64,000 bases of DNA from Strigamia acuminata (taxonomy: Eukaryota; Arthropoda; Chilopoda; Geophilomorpha; Linotaeniidae). Location: the NCBI GenBank assembly GCA_949358305.1, contig OX442317.1, positions 12,342,186 to 12,406,185 of the forward strand, given 5' to 3'. The position numbers and the translations under genes are program-made. This document shows, one piece after another, positions 43,334-53,982 of the stretch (its first letter is position 1; every line of letters starts with the position of its first letter). The notes below the pieces were generated by a model that saw only the letters and a program-made list of their open reading frames with translations, did not search any database and was not told the DNA's origin.

Positions 43334-45722
43334 TCGCTGCCGGCCAAAAAAAAGAAGAGAGCAGCCGCCCTGAAGGAACCGCATTCAAGAAGAAAAGATC
43401 GAGCATACTGACTTTCACCATGCCTACATCTTTTGGCAAGAATCCACAACGAATCATAGAACCCCTTTTCCCAAATCGAAAATATATTGACTTTTCTGTT
43501 AACAATACATTAACACAAACAGGAGCGGGTCCCCTGAAACGAAAAGATCCCAGACATACTGCAAAATAACAGAACTCTAACTTGCAACTCGTAATACAAA
43601 GAAACGACTAACAATCACAAAAAAAAGGGGCTTGTCTCTCCCATAGCGATTGACCTGCAGTCAACTTTGGGAAGCTGAAGCCCACAACCAAGGGGGTCAG
43701 TCAAAGACAAGACACCACTAAACCACGAATAACCTTAAAGCTAAACTAACGAACCGACTTTTCCTACACTTCCTTTAAGAGGTAGTTTGAATCCTCAGAC
43801 AAAATTCGCCTCTAAAGACACCGACGCACGCAAGCACCTGAGCTCAGCCATTGATCCATTCAGGAAGCCTGCCAAAGTTGACATCAAACTGAAACGAAAA
43901 TGCCGCAGAAAGCTAAAGCAGATTCCTATCTAACTAAGCAAAAAACAACCAATTCATCGTTGGGACGCCAAGCGACCAACCTAAACAGGCGATCAACTCA
44001 CGACTTGATGATAAACAACCAGCCAAGCCAGCGACCGTCCACTCAGGCGGCAACTCACTGCAAAGATAAACTCGTGCCCAATTTCCTTTAAACTAAATAT
44101 CTTCCACTAGAAAGAACTAAACTAAACTGTGTAATGAACCAAAATAACAATTGGAACCAATAATACGCAATGTCAAAGAACACACCCCCAGTCTAACTAC
44201 ACCTGAAAAATCAAGAAAACTGTGCTCACTTTTTAAAAAACAGTTACCTGTTGACATTGCAGAAAACGAAACCCCTCCCTTAGTGAAATCTTCATTCAAA
44301 CCTCTCTAGAACTCTCACAACGAGAAGCGGCCACTCAAATTTAAGACAAGTAACTTCAATCGTGCCCCACCCGACTAGTACTACAAAATCTTTTCTCAAT
44401 TTTTTTCCACTACAAGCAGGGCTCTGCTAAACTAACACAAGACAAGCCAAAAATTTGAATCTAAGAGCGCACAACACATAATTCCTTTTTTTAACGAAAA
44501 ACTAGGGGTATCCCCTGACACCGCGAATTATCCTCAATGCTTTCTCCTCATTCGACCTTCTCTCTGGCTAACATCTCAGCTAAACCTTCCTTCCTATCAT
44601 AACCCATTTTCCTCCCGACAGAAGAAGAATGCTGCCACGGCGTTTAAACCACTAATGCCGGAGCCAGAAAAGGTCGAAAAAAAACAACATCTGTGAATTT
44701 CTTTGTGAGAGAAACCCACCTTTTAAAGGTATAAACTATGAATTAACTAACCTTTGACTAACTAGGCTTTTATCTCAGAAGACTTCCGCGAGTATCTGAT
44801 ACGCCACTAACCTCAACCCCATGGTCGTGTGACCGTCAGACTCGTCGCAAAAAGCTCCGAAATCAAACACTAACAAAAAAGGCTAATTACTAATTTCTAC
44901 TATATCGTCGCCTCTACGTTCTCCTATTGGAAGCTAGCCCAAGGGGACTCGAAATCACGACTTACTCTTCATTTCTAACCTCTGCCCTTTTCTCTCATGA
45001 ACCCCAAAAAAACTTGTGCACCTGTGTTCAGCCAAAAACACTTGTGCTTCTCTGCTCAAAACTTTGGGTAGGAGGGGGCGTGAAAACAAGTTGCGATCCA
45101 CTCAACTTTGATCGCACATCTCCCAATGCTTGACGCATCTGACGAATTAACTGACTCAATCTCATGCATAGGCAAAAAGAAACCCGGATCCAAAGGAGGA
45201 GAAGACTTCCTTGCACAATCTAAGTACCAAGGCAAAGTTTACTGCCCATCTCGGACGAGCAATGGACAAGACCGAAAGTTGAACAGTGCTCAGAAGCTCA
45301 GGAGAACGTGAGCAACAGGAATTAAAGTATGGTGATGAAGTTCACCCTCTAAAACCGATTAGCTCCTCGTGTATTGGGTCCAATAACACGAGTGTCCACC
45401 AGAGAACCAACACGCCCAAAAAACAGTTCCGTTCCATCCCCCGCGAGACCGAAACCATGCCCCGACTGACGAGGACCCTCAAGAACTTTACCCCATGCAC
45501 CTTGAGTAAGTATACGAAACTAAACCAAAAAAAAACGCGTGGCTCTGCCTAAAAGAGAAAAGAATATAGAATCCCTGGCCCTTTCTCACATCAAGGTTGT
45601 TGGACTCGCACCTTGTCACTAAGGGCGAGTGTACCCTGTCCTAGAACAACCGAGAAAGTGAAAGAACTCTGCTTCTGGGCTCCTAACCTTTCACTAACCC
45701 TAATGCTTGCACAAAAGTGCTT

Positions 45723-45916
45723 GCTTAAGCCTGATAGACTAAACTATCAATCGCTTAAGAACCTCTAATTCGCTTAAGCCTGACGGACTTAACTATCATC
45801 CGCTTAAAAAACCTCTTATTCGCTTAAGCCTGACGGACTGAACTATCATCCGCTTAAGACCATCTAATTGCTTAAGCCTGACTGACTTAACTATCATCCG
45901 CTTAAGACTCTCTAAA
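45723..45916 (+). repeat. Minisatellite, 4 units of ~49 bp
   Basis: Units start GCTTAAGCCTGA at 45723, 45772, 45822 and 45870 and share the words AACTATCATCCGCTTAA. Spacing is 49, 50 and 48 bp. It lies inside the noncoding part of the LARD-like element. Confidence 0.85.
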
Positions 45917-45917
45917 T

Positions 45918-46066
45918 GCTTTTTCTATGGGTTTGTTGGGCCACCGTTAACCAACTAAAACCTTTTTCTTTGGGTTTGACGGACCAACTGTTAACCGACT
46001 AAAGCCATTTTTTCCAACTCGGGGTTCGACGGACCAACTGTTAACCGACTAAAGCCCTTTTTCTAT
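45918..46066 (+). repeat. Minisatellite, 3 units of ~43-50 bp
   Basis: Units contain GGGTTTGACGGACCAACTG, then TTAACCGACTAAAGCC, with GGGTTTG/GGGTTCG starting at 45929, 45972 and 46022. It follows the first minisatellite directly and is more degenerate. Confidence 0.75.
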
Positions 46067-48394
46067 TGTTCAGTTCGACTGACTTTGGTTAGCAGTGCAA
46101 AATGAACCTATGCAAGTGACCGTTAACTCAACACTCACATGTTAATGCTAATTCCCTATCCAACGCGACTCTTGTAACGAAATCTCACATGCTTATCACG
46201 TTACACATTGCAACGTCACGAGGCAGCTTTGGGAATTTGAGGGTTGACTGACGAATGCCCCGCCCTATCGGCGTACTTCAACAACCTCTCTTTTCTGTTT
46301 TGACAAATAAGACTTATCTCTCTTTGGCTCTTTCTAACCTTAATCCGAACCAACGGGGCTTATTGTCCTCTTTCTTCTCCTACTGCCACTCTGACTGCAA
46401 GGCAATAGGCCTTGGCCCTTTGAACTCCAGTCCCAGAATGTATCCAAGAACTGAGTGTGGGACAACACTGGAATCCATTGTGAGTGGACTACTTAACTAT
46501 GCTACAACTAAATTCCCTAAGAAACAAATTCGGAAAACTATCTTAACTTAAACCGCAGGAACAACAAGTCTTCAAAAGAGAGAGAAGTGCTGCGTTTCTC
46601 TTTCCAAAAATGAAATTCTAAAACATCCTCAAACACTACCTCTCTCGCTGGCTTTGCTGACCAACCATTGTTCCATTCGTCAACGCGGCACTCTGCTCCG
46701 CCAACCGCAAATGGCTAAGCGCCAAATGGGTGCTCGAACAAGCAGGTTAACTAATCGCACAAAAAAAAACCTGAATATGTAACTTTCTATTTCTTATAAA
46801 GACAACTTTCAATAAAAAATAAATTTAAAGACTGTTAACCTCTAATATCTAATTCTACAACTTTGGAGTCTCGAAAAATGCTCTTACAACCCTGATCTGA
46901 TCAATTAAGCGCCCTTATACCCCTTCCAACCACACAATGTGCAAGGTGGAGACTGCACTTACTAACATCAATTGTCTCGAATTTGAAAGACTGACCCTAA
47001 TGGACGATCGTTTCACCCTGAACAAGCCCCAACATGCAGTAACTAACTTTCCAAAAAGGGGGGTACCCACCCAACTGATCTACAAGCGCCCTCGCAAAGA
47101 CGCTTGGTGGCTGCGAACTTAACAAGCAATTTTCCCCAAAACTCTGAACTAACTTATAACTAAAAGGTTTACACCGAGAAAATAATGACAAACCCAGTAA
47201 CGCATCCAAACTTCCTAACCAATTGTGAACGCACTAAAACAAAGGTACAACACGCTGGAAGTGGGAACATCTACAAATTCTTAGCAGTAACTTCTCAAAA
47301 ACCTTTTATCACAAACGAGACTGAATGGAGGACTGATTCCTAAATTTCCGCTTTCTCTAATTAAACAGCTAGTGTGGCTTATCTTATCTCAACCCACGCA
47401 CAGGTTCTTCTGAAAAACCTCACACACTAACACCTGCTTAAACAATCAACTAAATAATACGGAAGTCCCCCAAAATACAATCAAAACGCACTCTTCCATG
47501 TGGTCAGTCCACTGAAAGGCTGGCGGACAAACACGGCGGCCATTGAGACGGGATCCCTCGCCTCCACTCTCCCACGCAACCCAATATAACTGGCTGAGTG
47601 TAGTAGGGGAGAAGGAGCGACCACTCGATTGCCACAACCGAAAGAACAAGCAAACGAGCGCGGGACCGCTTCTCATCAGCCTCAAACATGGCCAATCTGC
47701 CGTCAGTCAACCTAACAGTTCACAATAGACCTGACCTCAAAACTTAATCAACTCTTAAAGCTAGAAAGAACTTCAAACACAAGCAAACAAAATTTTAGAC
47801 TGAGAGAAGTGTCCAAGTGCTTACAGCCTTTCAAAATATTATAACCAAACTTATTTCAAAAATTCAGGAGCGTGGCTCTTTCTCAAATTGCTTGAGCAAG
47901 GGGACCATACTCTCAGGTCGCTCCCACGCAAAGCACCGAGTCTGCTCACACAGTAAAACGTTAAACATAACTGCCTGTATCAACTTCAAAACCAAAAAAC
48001 CAAACACCGCAAAAGCACCTGGATAAAACTCTCAATCTTAACAAACTTCTTTCTAAACTAATAAAAGCAAAGCTTGTCTTCTTTCTTTTCTGCCCTGACG
48101 GCAGGCGTCCACCTTCCCGTACGACTTGGCGTTAATGCTCAGTTGACTGGAGCGTGACTTGTCCTTTGACTTGTCTGCACCGACCAGCAACCCGCTTGCA
48201 CCGCTAACTGTCCAGCCGTCTTCATCGTCCTGATGTGCCAACCACATGATGCGACCTTGCAACCACAAGCTCCTTGAAGACAATTGCATTGTCCCGCTCA
48301 GCTTGACTTGACTCGTACACACCACACTGACACCTCCTGGACAAGCTCAACAACAGGAAGGCAAAACTAAATTCTAACTTAATTCAAACAGAAA

Positions 48395-48807
48395 CTCCCC
48401 TGCTTTAAGCAGTTATATGGAGTGCAAAACTTAAACGCTAACTTAAATACAAAAAAGCACACTTCCCCTCCCCCCAGAAGGAACACATCAAAAACCCAGA
48501 AAACAGCCCACCAAAAATACACTTTAATAACTAAAAATGTTCTTCTTCTTTCAGGCTGTAGCTGTTCAACTTGCACATTGCGTTGTGTTTGACTTGGCAG
48601 ACTCAGGACGTCAATGGCCGCTCTCACGTGACTCTCTGGCGTGCGCACTTGATGCCGGCCGCTCACGGAACCAGCCGTACAAACGAACCAACTGGCACGC
48701 ACCAACCCACTTGAATCACTTGCTGAACATCCAAATGACCTCTTTTCCATGCGCTCTGTACACACGTGCACGAAATCCTGGAATCACGGTACCAAAAAAC
48801 AGCTCCC
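48395..48807 (-). other. LARD-like element leader, conserved with BEL-A
   Basis: About 413 bp closely matching BEL-A 13085-13497, while the neighbouring interior does not match. It includes the primer-binding site 48777-48794 with the same 13-nt spacer (48795-48807). Retention of exactly this block in an element without genes suggests it holds the signals for priming and RNA packaging. Confidence 0.75.
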
Positions 48808-50380
48808 TGTAGCAAACAACCTTGGATCTCACAGGGGAGGACTGGCGAATTGGTCACCAAACTCTGGAAACTGCCCGAGACTGTATAGTGGTTGATGAAA
48901 CAAGCTGAAATCCTTTCTCTGAGCCCAAGCCTAACTTGAAGAAGGATTAGGCCTGACTGCATGAAACTAGGCCTAACTGCATTTAGATGAAGTGATTGGC
49001 AAAACCTCTTTAGCTGCTGGGTAGAAATTCTGTGCTCCCAGGGAGGAGGAGAGCAGGCAAAGCTCTCTACTCACAAGTCATCCTGTTTATTGAAGTAAAA
49101 TAAACCCAGGAATAATTTATCCAAAGAAGGAGGAAAAACATCAACTGGCTTTAATACTTAACAACTGATAACAACTGTTGCTTCTTTAGCAACCTACTCT
49201 TAACAACTGGTCACCTGCTTACAATAAATGGCAGTGACCAAACAATACAGATTTGAATAATAACAATAGTGCCTCAAGACTTCCGTAGGCAGACAACAGA
49301 TGTCAAACCTAACATAAGTAAAGGCAAAACTTAACCTAATACTTTAATAACAGTATGACCTGTGCTAGTAGCACTTCACTTAAAATTAACAGATAATTCA
49401 AAGGCTAAAACTAACATTATCTACACTCAAAAACACAATGCTGAACCCAAAACCAATCACCACCAAAAGAGGGCGCAACGTGTCACAGTTTTAACCCCTT
49501 AACAACCATGCAATAACAAAGGTAAAAGCTTAGATTAATAACTCTTAATATTGGTAATTTATACAAACAATAACTAGTATATATTCCCTATGTCCAGGTT
49601 TCATTAAAACCCCAAAAGAAACAATAACAGGGCACCAGTGCAGCACCAAATCTAAGATGGCGACCATGCAACTGCCAAAATGACGTGAATGGAGCAAAAC
49701 AAGGTCGCGAGCGATTCACAGGCCTTCTCAACGATGGATCTGCGTCTTAGAATGGTCAGTACAACTCGCCCAATGCTTGAACACAAGAAACCAACCGAAT
49801 CGTCTCATTTACAGACCACACACGGCCACGAGAGGCGTCGCAAGGCGTGCGCACACGCCTGACGCTCCCGAACGCTCACAAACGATGTCCAACGTCCATC
49901 CAGCGACCAGAAACACCTGTGGACTACTCTAAACACCAATACAAGTTAGTATAAATTAAATCACAGTGAAACAAGCACCAAAACAGCATTTGTGCTTAAT
50001 TTCAAGTTCTCCTGCTTCCCAGTTCACTTATGCTATGGCGGCCATCTTGCCGATGCACGCCTATCTCTCTCACAAGTGAACTGGAAACAGGAGAAAACTT
50101 ATAAATACTAGAAATAACACAAACAATTGAAAAAGACACATAAAACAACTACAAAAGACTAAAAACACAACTTTCAAACATTCCAGGTGTGGCAGGCAAC
50201 GTGACAACCTCCTTGAACCTCCAGGATCGTGACAACAAAGCAGCAAATCAACTGGACATGTCAGATATGTGTTAAAAATCTATTCAAACTTGACAACAAA
50301 ATTAAAAAGCTTTTTCTTTCTTTTAGAAGATGAGCCACGTGAAATCTCCAGATCTTTTTGTTGCGTTCTTGCTCGCAACA
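48808..50380 (-). repeat. LARD-like element, 5' LTR (1573 bp)
   Basis: Same length as 41761-43333 and almost identical to it. YY1-like motif with one change at 49646-49665. Its outer end supplies the first 17 codons of the chimeric frame at 50330-50962. Confidence 0.92.
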
Positions 50381-50384
50381 CCAC

Positions 50385-50962
50385 CACTGTCCCCCTGGAT
50401 GGGAGGGGCATGGGAACGCCTTGTCCGTTCAGTTAAAGATAAACTTCGAAAAACTTTGCTTCGATATACCGTTGATTTGGAGACTCTTCAAACTTTAGCT
50501 TTGGAAATTAGTTCCGTATTAAATTCAAGACCTTTGTCCTACGTTCCCGACAGTGTTGATGGAGGCAGAATTTTGGCGCCTGAAAATTTTTTAACCGGTG
50601 GTTTACCAAAATACCTTATAAACAAAAAATTGAGTGCCATCAAAAAGACAGATTTAAGAAAATTAGACATTAAACGCAGACAGTTCATTTGGGAATTTTG
50701 GAGAGTGTGGAGAAAAGGTTATCTTATGCAATTGCGAAATTTTTATGAGACCAAAGGTGATAAAAATTTCAAAAACCCTAAAGTGAATCAGATCGTGTTG
50801 TTAGAAAAAATAGGAACAAATCCCTATTTTTGGCCACTTGCCCGGATAAAGGAGATTTTTCCAGGTGAGGATGGTTTTACCCGAGTCATTAAAGTGGTGC
50901 TACCCGATGGACGTGAACTGAAAAGATCAGTTAAGCATGTGAGAGCTCTTGAACTGGACTGA
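50385..50962 (+). pseudogene. BEL-B Gag-Pol, 3' part (integrase end and DUF5641), separated by insertion
   Basis: About 193 codons that complete the BEL-B polyprotein. The catalytic Glu of integrase (G-G-A-W-E-R, codon 50414-50416) comes first, then the DUF5641-type C-terminal region, ending A-L-E-L-D like BEL-A. The open frame actually begins at 50330 inside the nested LTR, giving 17 foreign residues fused in frame, antisense to that LTR. Compared with the right-hand BEL-B copy there are a few substitutions (for example K-G-Y for K-S-Y). It has no known promoter of its own and is best treated as the severed 3' end of the gene. Confidence 0.88.
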
Positions 50963-51015
50963 TTTGTTTGAGCTCGTCGTGTTTTCTCTTCTCTGTTCTC
51001 TCGCCGGCAATTCGC
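50963..51015 (+). other. BEL-B spacer between stop codon and 3' LTR, no clear polypurine tract
   Basis: 53 bp where a purine-rich plus-strand primer tract would be expected. Instead the sense strand is pyrimidine-rich (TGTTTTCTCTTCTCTGTTCT) and ends GGCAATTCGC before the LTR. The matching 52 bp of BEL-A (7426-7477, minus) is similar in character. Confidence 0.5.
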
Positions 51016-52584
51016 TGTTGCAAGACAGCGTGGAAGAATTGTTGTGCTGAGATTGTGTCAATAAATATTACTAATTGCTTTGATTTGTTTAATTTTCCTT
51101 TAGTGTTTTATTTTTCATAATTAATTGATATTTTTCACTTTACAGGAATTTTGACTTATTAAAATGTTTTTCACTGATTTTTATTGTCACTTTTCGATTT
51201 AATGTAGTGTTAATACTTTGCTATTATTTTATTCGTGTCTTTTTGAGTGCATTTTTGAACCTTTCTATTAATTTTCCCTGATTTTGTGTTTATTGCGTGC
51301 AGTTCTAATGTTTTCTTCATTTTCTGGCATACATTTGCGATGTTCGATACGTCATGTTTCGGTTCCTAGCGGACTTTTGCTTCCGTCTTCTAACCTTTCG
51401 TTTAGTGCTTTAAAACTCATTTGGAGTTTGTTTTATTATTATTTCTGACTATTTCGAGTCTGATCTTTCTTTCTGGATGCATTAGAACTGCCCAAATTGC
51501 TTCGATCGGTTGTTTCGATCGTTCGTTGTCGGCTGCCTTAAAAGCGTAGCCGAGAATGTTCGGTTCGATCAACATTTTCGTATTTATTAAACTTGTGTGT
51601 TTTCCTTCAGTATTTTGTGATAAGAATTAATAATTACTCTTGTAATTTAATCACTACTTTATTCGTTATTTACTTTAAGTGCCTTTTATTCCAATTTCAA
51701 ATTGTTTTGACGCTTTTGCAATGTTCGCCGGACGCCATGTTTGATCCAACACCTTTGTTTTGTTCGCCGGTCGCCATGTTTGTCCCAAGCGACGATTACA
51801 CAATGTAACCGTTATTTTTGTATTTTATATTCTTATAATCTGCATTTACTATTTCATTTCGAAGTGTTTTCACCAGTATTCTTTGCTATTTTTTGCATTT
51901 TTATTCCGTTCGGAATTCAAATGTTTTGATTGCATCATTTTGCTTGACGCTGATTGGCTGTCTCGATCGTCTGCTTGACGATCATTGTTTTCACTCCGTT
52001 TGCACTGTTTTACTGTTTTGATCTTATTGTTGTGATTAGATTATTTATTCCTGGTATTCTTGTGGTCATTTTGGTATATCGCAATCTTTATTTCGTGCAG
52101 TTTTTATGTAACTACAACTTTGCTGTGATTTCGTTTCCTCCGTTGCTATGACAACGGAGTTTTTTGTGTATCTGTATTTCGCCGCTATCGGCTTGGCGCG
52201 TGCCGTAATTGGGTACTGCGCATGTGCGGTTCCTCAGGAACCAATGTAATCAGTGTATTTTATTCAGTTCTCAACCAACTTTTTAATAAACAAGTTGTTT
52301 TTTGTTAACTCCCGTGTTTTCTATTTTCAACCTTAGTTTTCAATGTGTTGTGAGTAGTTAAGCCTTTCCCTGGATTAGCCATTGATTCAGCACTCCATTG
52401 GATATTAATCATCGGTGTTCTCATCAATGCTCCATGCATTCATCAATAGTTTTCAGTGCGGATTTGTGTTCTCAGCGCGGTTTTCGTACGAATTTAACAA
52501 TACGATCACTTGAGTTTAAAGAGGCGGGAAATTCAAATAGCCCCAACCCCATTCCTAGCTGTTTGGTGTTGACAGACCGCAACA
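51016..52584 (+). repeat. BEL-B 3' LTR (1569 bp)
   Basis: Matches the 5' LTR 34623-36191 with no difference noticed by eye. Poly(A) signal 52285-52290. Followed by the CAAA target duplication and the right part of segment X. Confidence 0.95.
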
Positions 52585-52588
52585 CAAA

Positions 52589-53982
52589 TGAGCAAACTTA
52601 AATACATTTCTCAGATCACAGAGAAAGTAGCAATCCGAGATAAAAAACATGCTTTAAACTAACTAACAACAACTTGAGTTATCTAAACATTAATAAAAAT
52701 ACAACTCCTCAATGTATGACGTCATTTGCGAGTATGACTGCTCCATCGCTTCGTGTCATCTCTCGCAAATCGTCCACAATCATGTCGAAATGAATTCAGG
52801 TATGAAACTGAACAAAAGACCTAAACTAATTCGTCTAATTACATATTCAAACCTAATTACTATTTATTTTAACAGATAATCGAAGAAACATTCAACCGCA
52901 CGCTCCATCCGGGTCTCAACTACCGAAAATGGCCGACCAAATACAACGCCTTCGCTCACGATCGCCTTTTGCTGCGGATTACTTCTCTCCCGCGATCCCA
53001 TGAATTACCGATCAGGTAAGTAAGCAAATATGTATTTCCTTCCAACATATTGCTTGTGTCTTTGAGCTTAAACGAGCGTTTCCTTTGGCCATTTCAGCGT
53101 CCATCACCCGAACCAAGCCGTACGATTTCCGTCTCCTCGATTTTACAACAGCGTGAGATGTTCTTCAACGATATAACTGCAAAGTACATAAAATATTTGA
53201 ATAAATAACAAGCGTAAATAAAACTTAATATCTATTTACAGCCTCGTGCAACTCCCGAACCGAATTGCATCCATATTCAGCCAAACTTAAGGTAAACAAT
53301 TTCAAGTGTATAAAGTCAAACATAAATTTAACAAGTAGCGTAATTATATTTAACCTAAACATTCTTTATTTACAGTCATTCCCTCATCTGAAGCAGATTT
53401 GTGACTTCTGCCCCATCCCGCGAACCGTCTTAATTTATCCGTAAGTGATAAATCAACGCGAATGAAAACCTGTAAACCTCGATTCCAACTAACACGTATT
53501 TTCCTTTCAGATATACTCGAATCCAGAGATTTTATCACGACCCGGGGAGTTCTTCAAATTCAGATAAGTTATAGCAATTAATTCCCGTTATAAACAATTA
53601 TTTAAAAGCTCGAACTCCTTTTCAGAACCTCCTAGAACTTCAATGTGATCAACAACCCGAGATGATGCCTGTTCAACTAAGTGACAACTGATTGCCCTCT
53701 GAGTGGTAAATAAATTTAACTAATTTATTTCTTTCTTTCTTTAGTGAAAAGTTCAACTTTCCCCGTCTTTTCTTTTACAGCTATCATCGGACTCGCCAAT
53801 GATTCTGGATTGAAGTCGACCCGAATTTCCCTCGACTTTGCACAATTGTCAACGGATTGACCCAAGAGATGTAAGTAAAATATACCTAATATATCTTCCT
53901 TCTTTCTTCAGTAACTTGAAAGTGCATGCAAAGATTTCCTTTATTTCGAGATGTATTTCCTGTTTCGAACTGATTCGCAACA
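52589..53982. mobile_element. Segment X, right part
   Basis: 1394 bp continuing segment X after the BEL-B insertion. It ends GATTCGCAACA and is followed by CAAA (53983-53986) and by satellite in the register expected from the left side (TTAGCA-CAAA-CACC). Ending in GCAACA and having a 4-bp duplication resemble the BEL LTRs here, but no LTR pair or reverse transcriptase is visible. A solo LTR of another family or a short-TIR element are both possible. Confidence 0.4.
52700..53982 (+). other. Run of splice-bounded short segments (exon-like), possible degenerate gene or noncoding transcript
   Basis: Plus-strand donor/acceptor pairs define intron-like segments 52800-52875, 53016-53097, 53153-53241, 53292-53375, 53441-53510, 53564-53625, 53706-53780 and 53871-53911 (41-89 bp). 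Most donors are GTAAGT-like and acceptors T-rich ending CAG; the sixth donor reads ATAAGT, as if G had become A. Exon-like pieces are 140, 55, 50, 65, 53, 80 and 90 bp. Phases of 53098-53152, 53242-53291, 53376-53440 and 53511-53563 join without a stop. Continuing upstream in that phase meets one TGA near the end of 52876-53015. Later pieces contain stops. No protein family is recognised. It could be a decayed small-exon gene, a spliced noncoding RNA, or a repeat with a ~135-bp period. Confidence 0.35.

Larger units (their letters stand above)
43334..48394. other. Noncoding interior of the LARD-like element
   Basis: About 5.06 kb without any frame that resembles a known protein on either strand; the longest frames are around 115 codons and have no domain I recognise. 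The first ~35 bp (43334-43370) resemble the BEL-A sequence next to its 3' LTR. The rest has no visible similarity to BEL-A or BEL-B. It contains two short tandem repeats (45723-45916 and 45918-46066). Its origin, captured host DNA or long-diverged element sequence, cannot be told from here. Confidence 0.6.
41761..50380 (-). mobile_element. Non-autonomous LTR element (LARD-like) with BEL-A-type LTRs, nested in BEL-B
   Basis: 8620 bp, read on the minus strand: 5' LTR 48808-50380, leader 48395-48807, about 5 kb of noncoding sequence, 3' LTR 41761-43333. The 4-bp duplication CCAC (41757-41760 and 50381-50384) restores the uninterrupted frame seen in the other BEL-B copy near 62015. LTRs are 1573 bp with one difference noticed (C versus T in AAACCGCCC / AAACTGCCC, 41826 versus 48873). 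They are clearly related to BEL-A LTRs along their whole length. The leader with its primer-binding site and about 35 bp next to the 3' LTR are also BEL-A-like. There is no Gag or Pol, so mobility must come from proteins made elsewhere, most likely BEL-A. Confidence 0.85.
34623..52584 (+). mobile_element. BEL-B: BEL/Pao LTR retrotransposon, split by a nested element
   Basis: 5' LTR 34623-36191, leader 36192-37103, Gag-Pol 37104-41760 continuing at 50385-50962, 3' LTR 51016-52584. Without the 8620-bp nested element and its 4-bp duplication the length is 9338 bp. The target duplication CAAA is at 34619-34622 and 52585-52588. LTRs are 1569 bp, begin TGTTGC, end GCAACA, and appear identical by eye. 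The family differs from BEL-A in LTR sequence and is more AT-rich, but domain order is the same. It is inactivated only by the nested insertion. Confidence 0.93.

Noticed and set aside
43222-43569. 115-codon plus-strand frame starting in the LARD-like LTR
   Set aside because: It crosses the LTR/interior boundary on the antisense strand and has a basic, low-complexity composition without a known domain.
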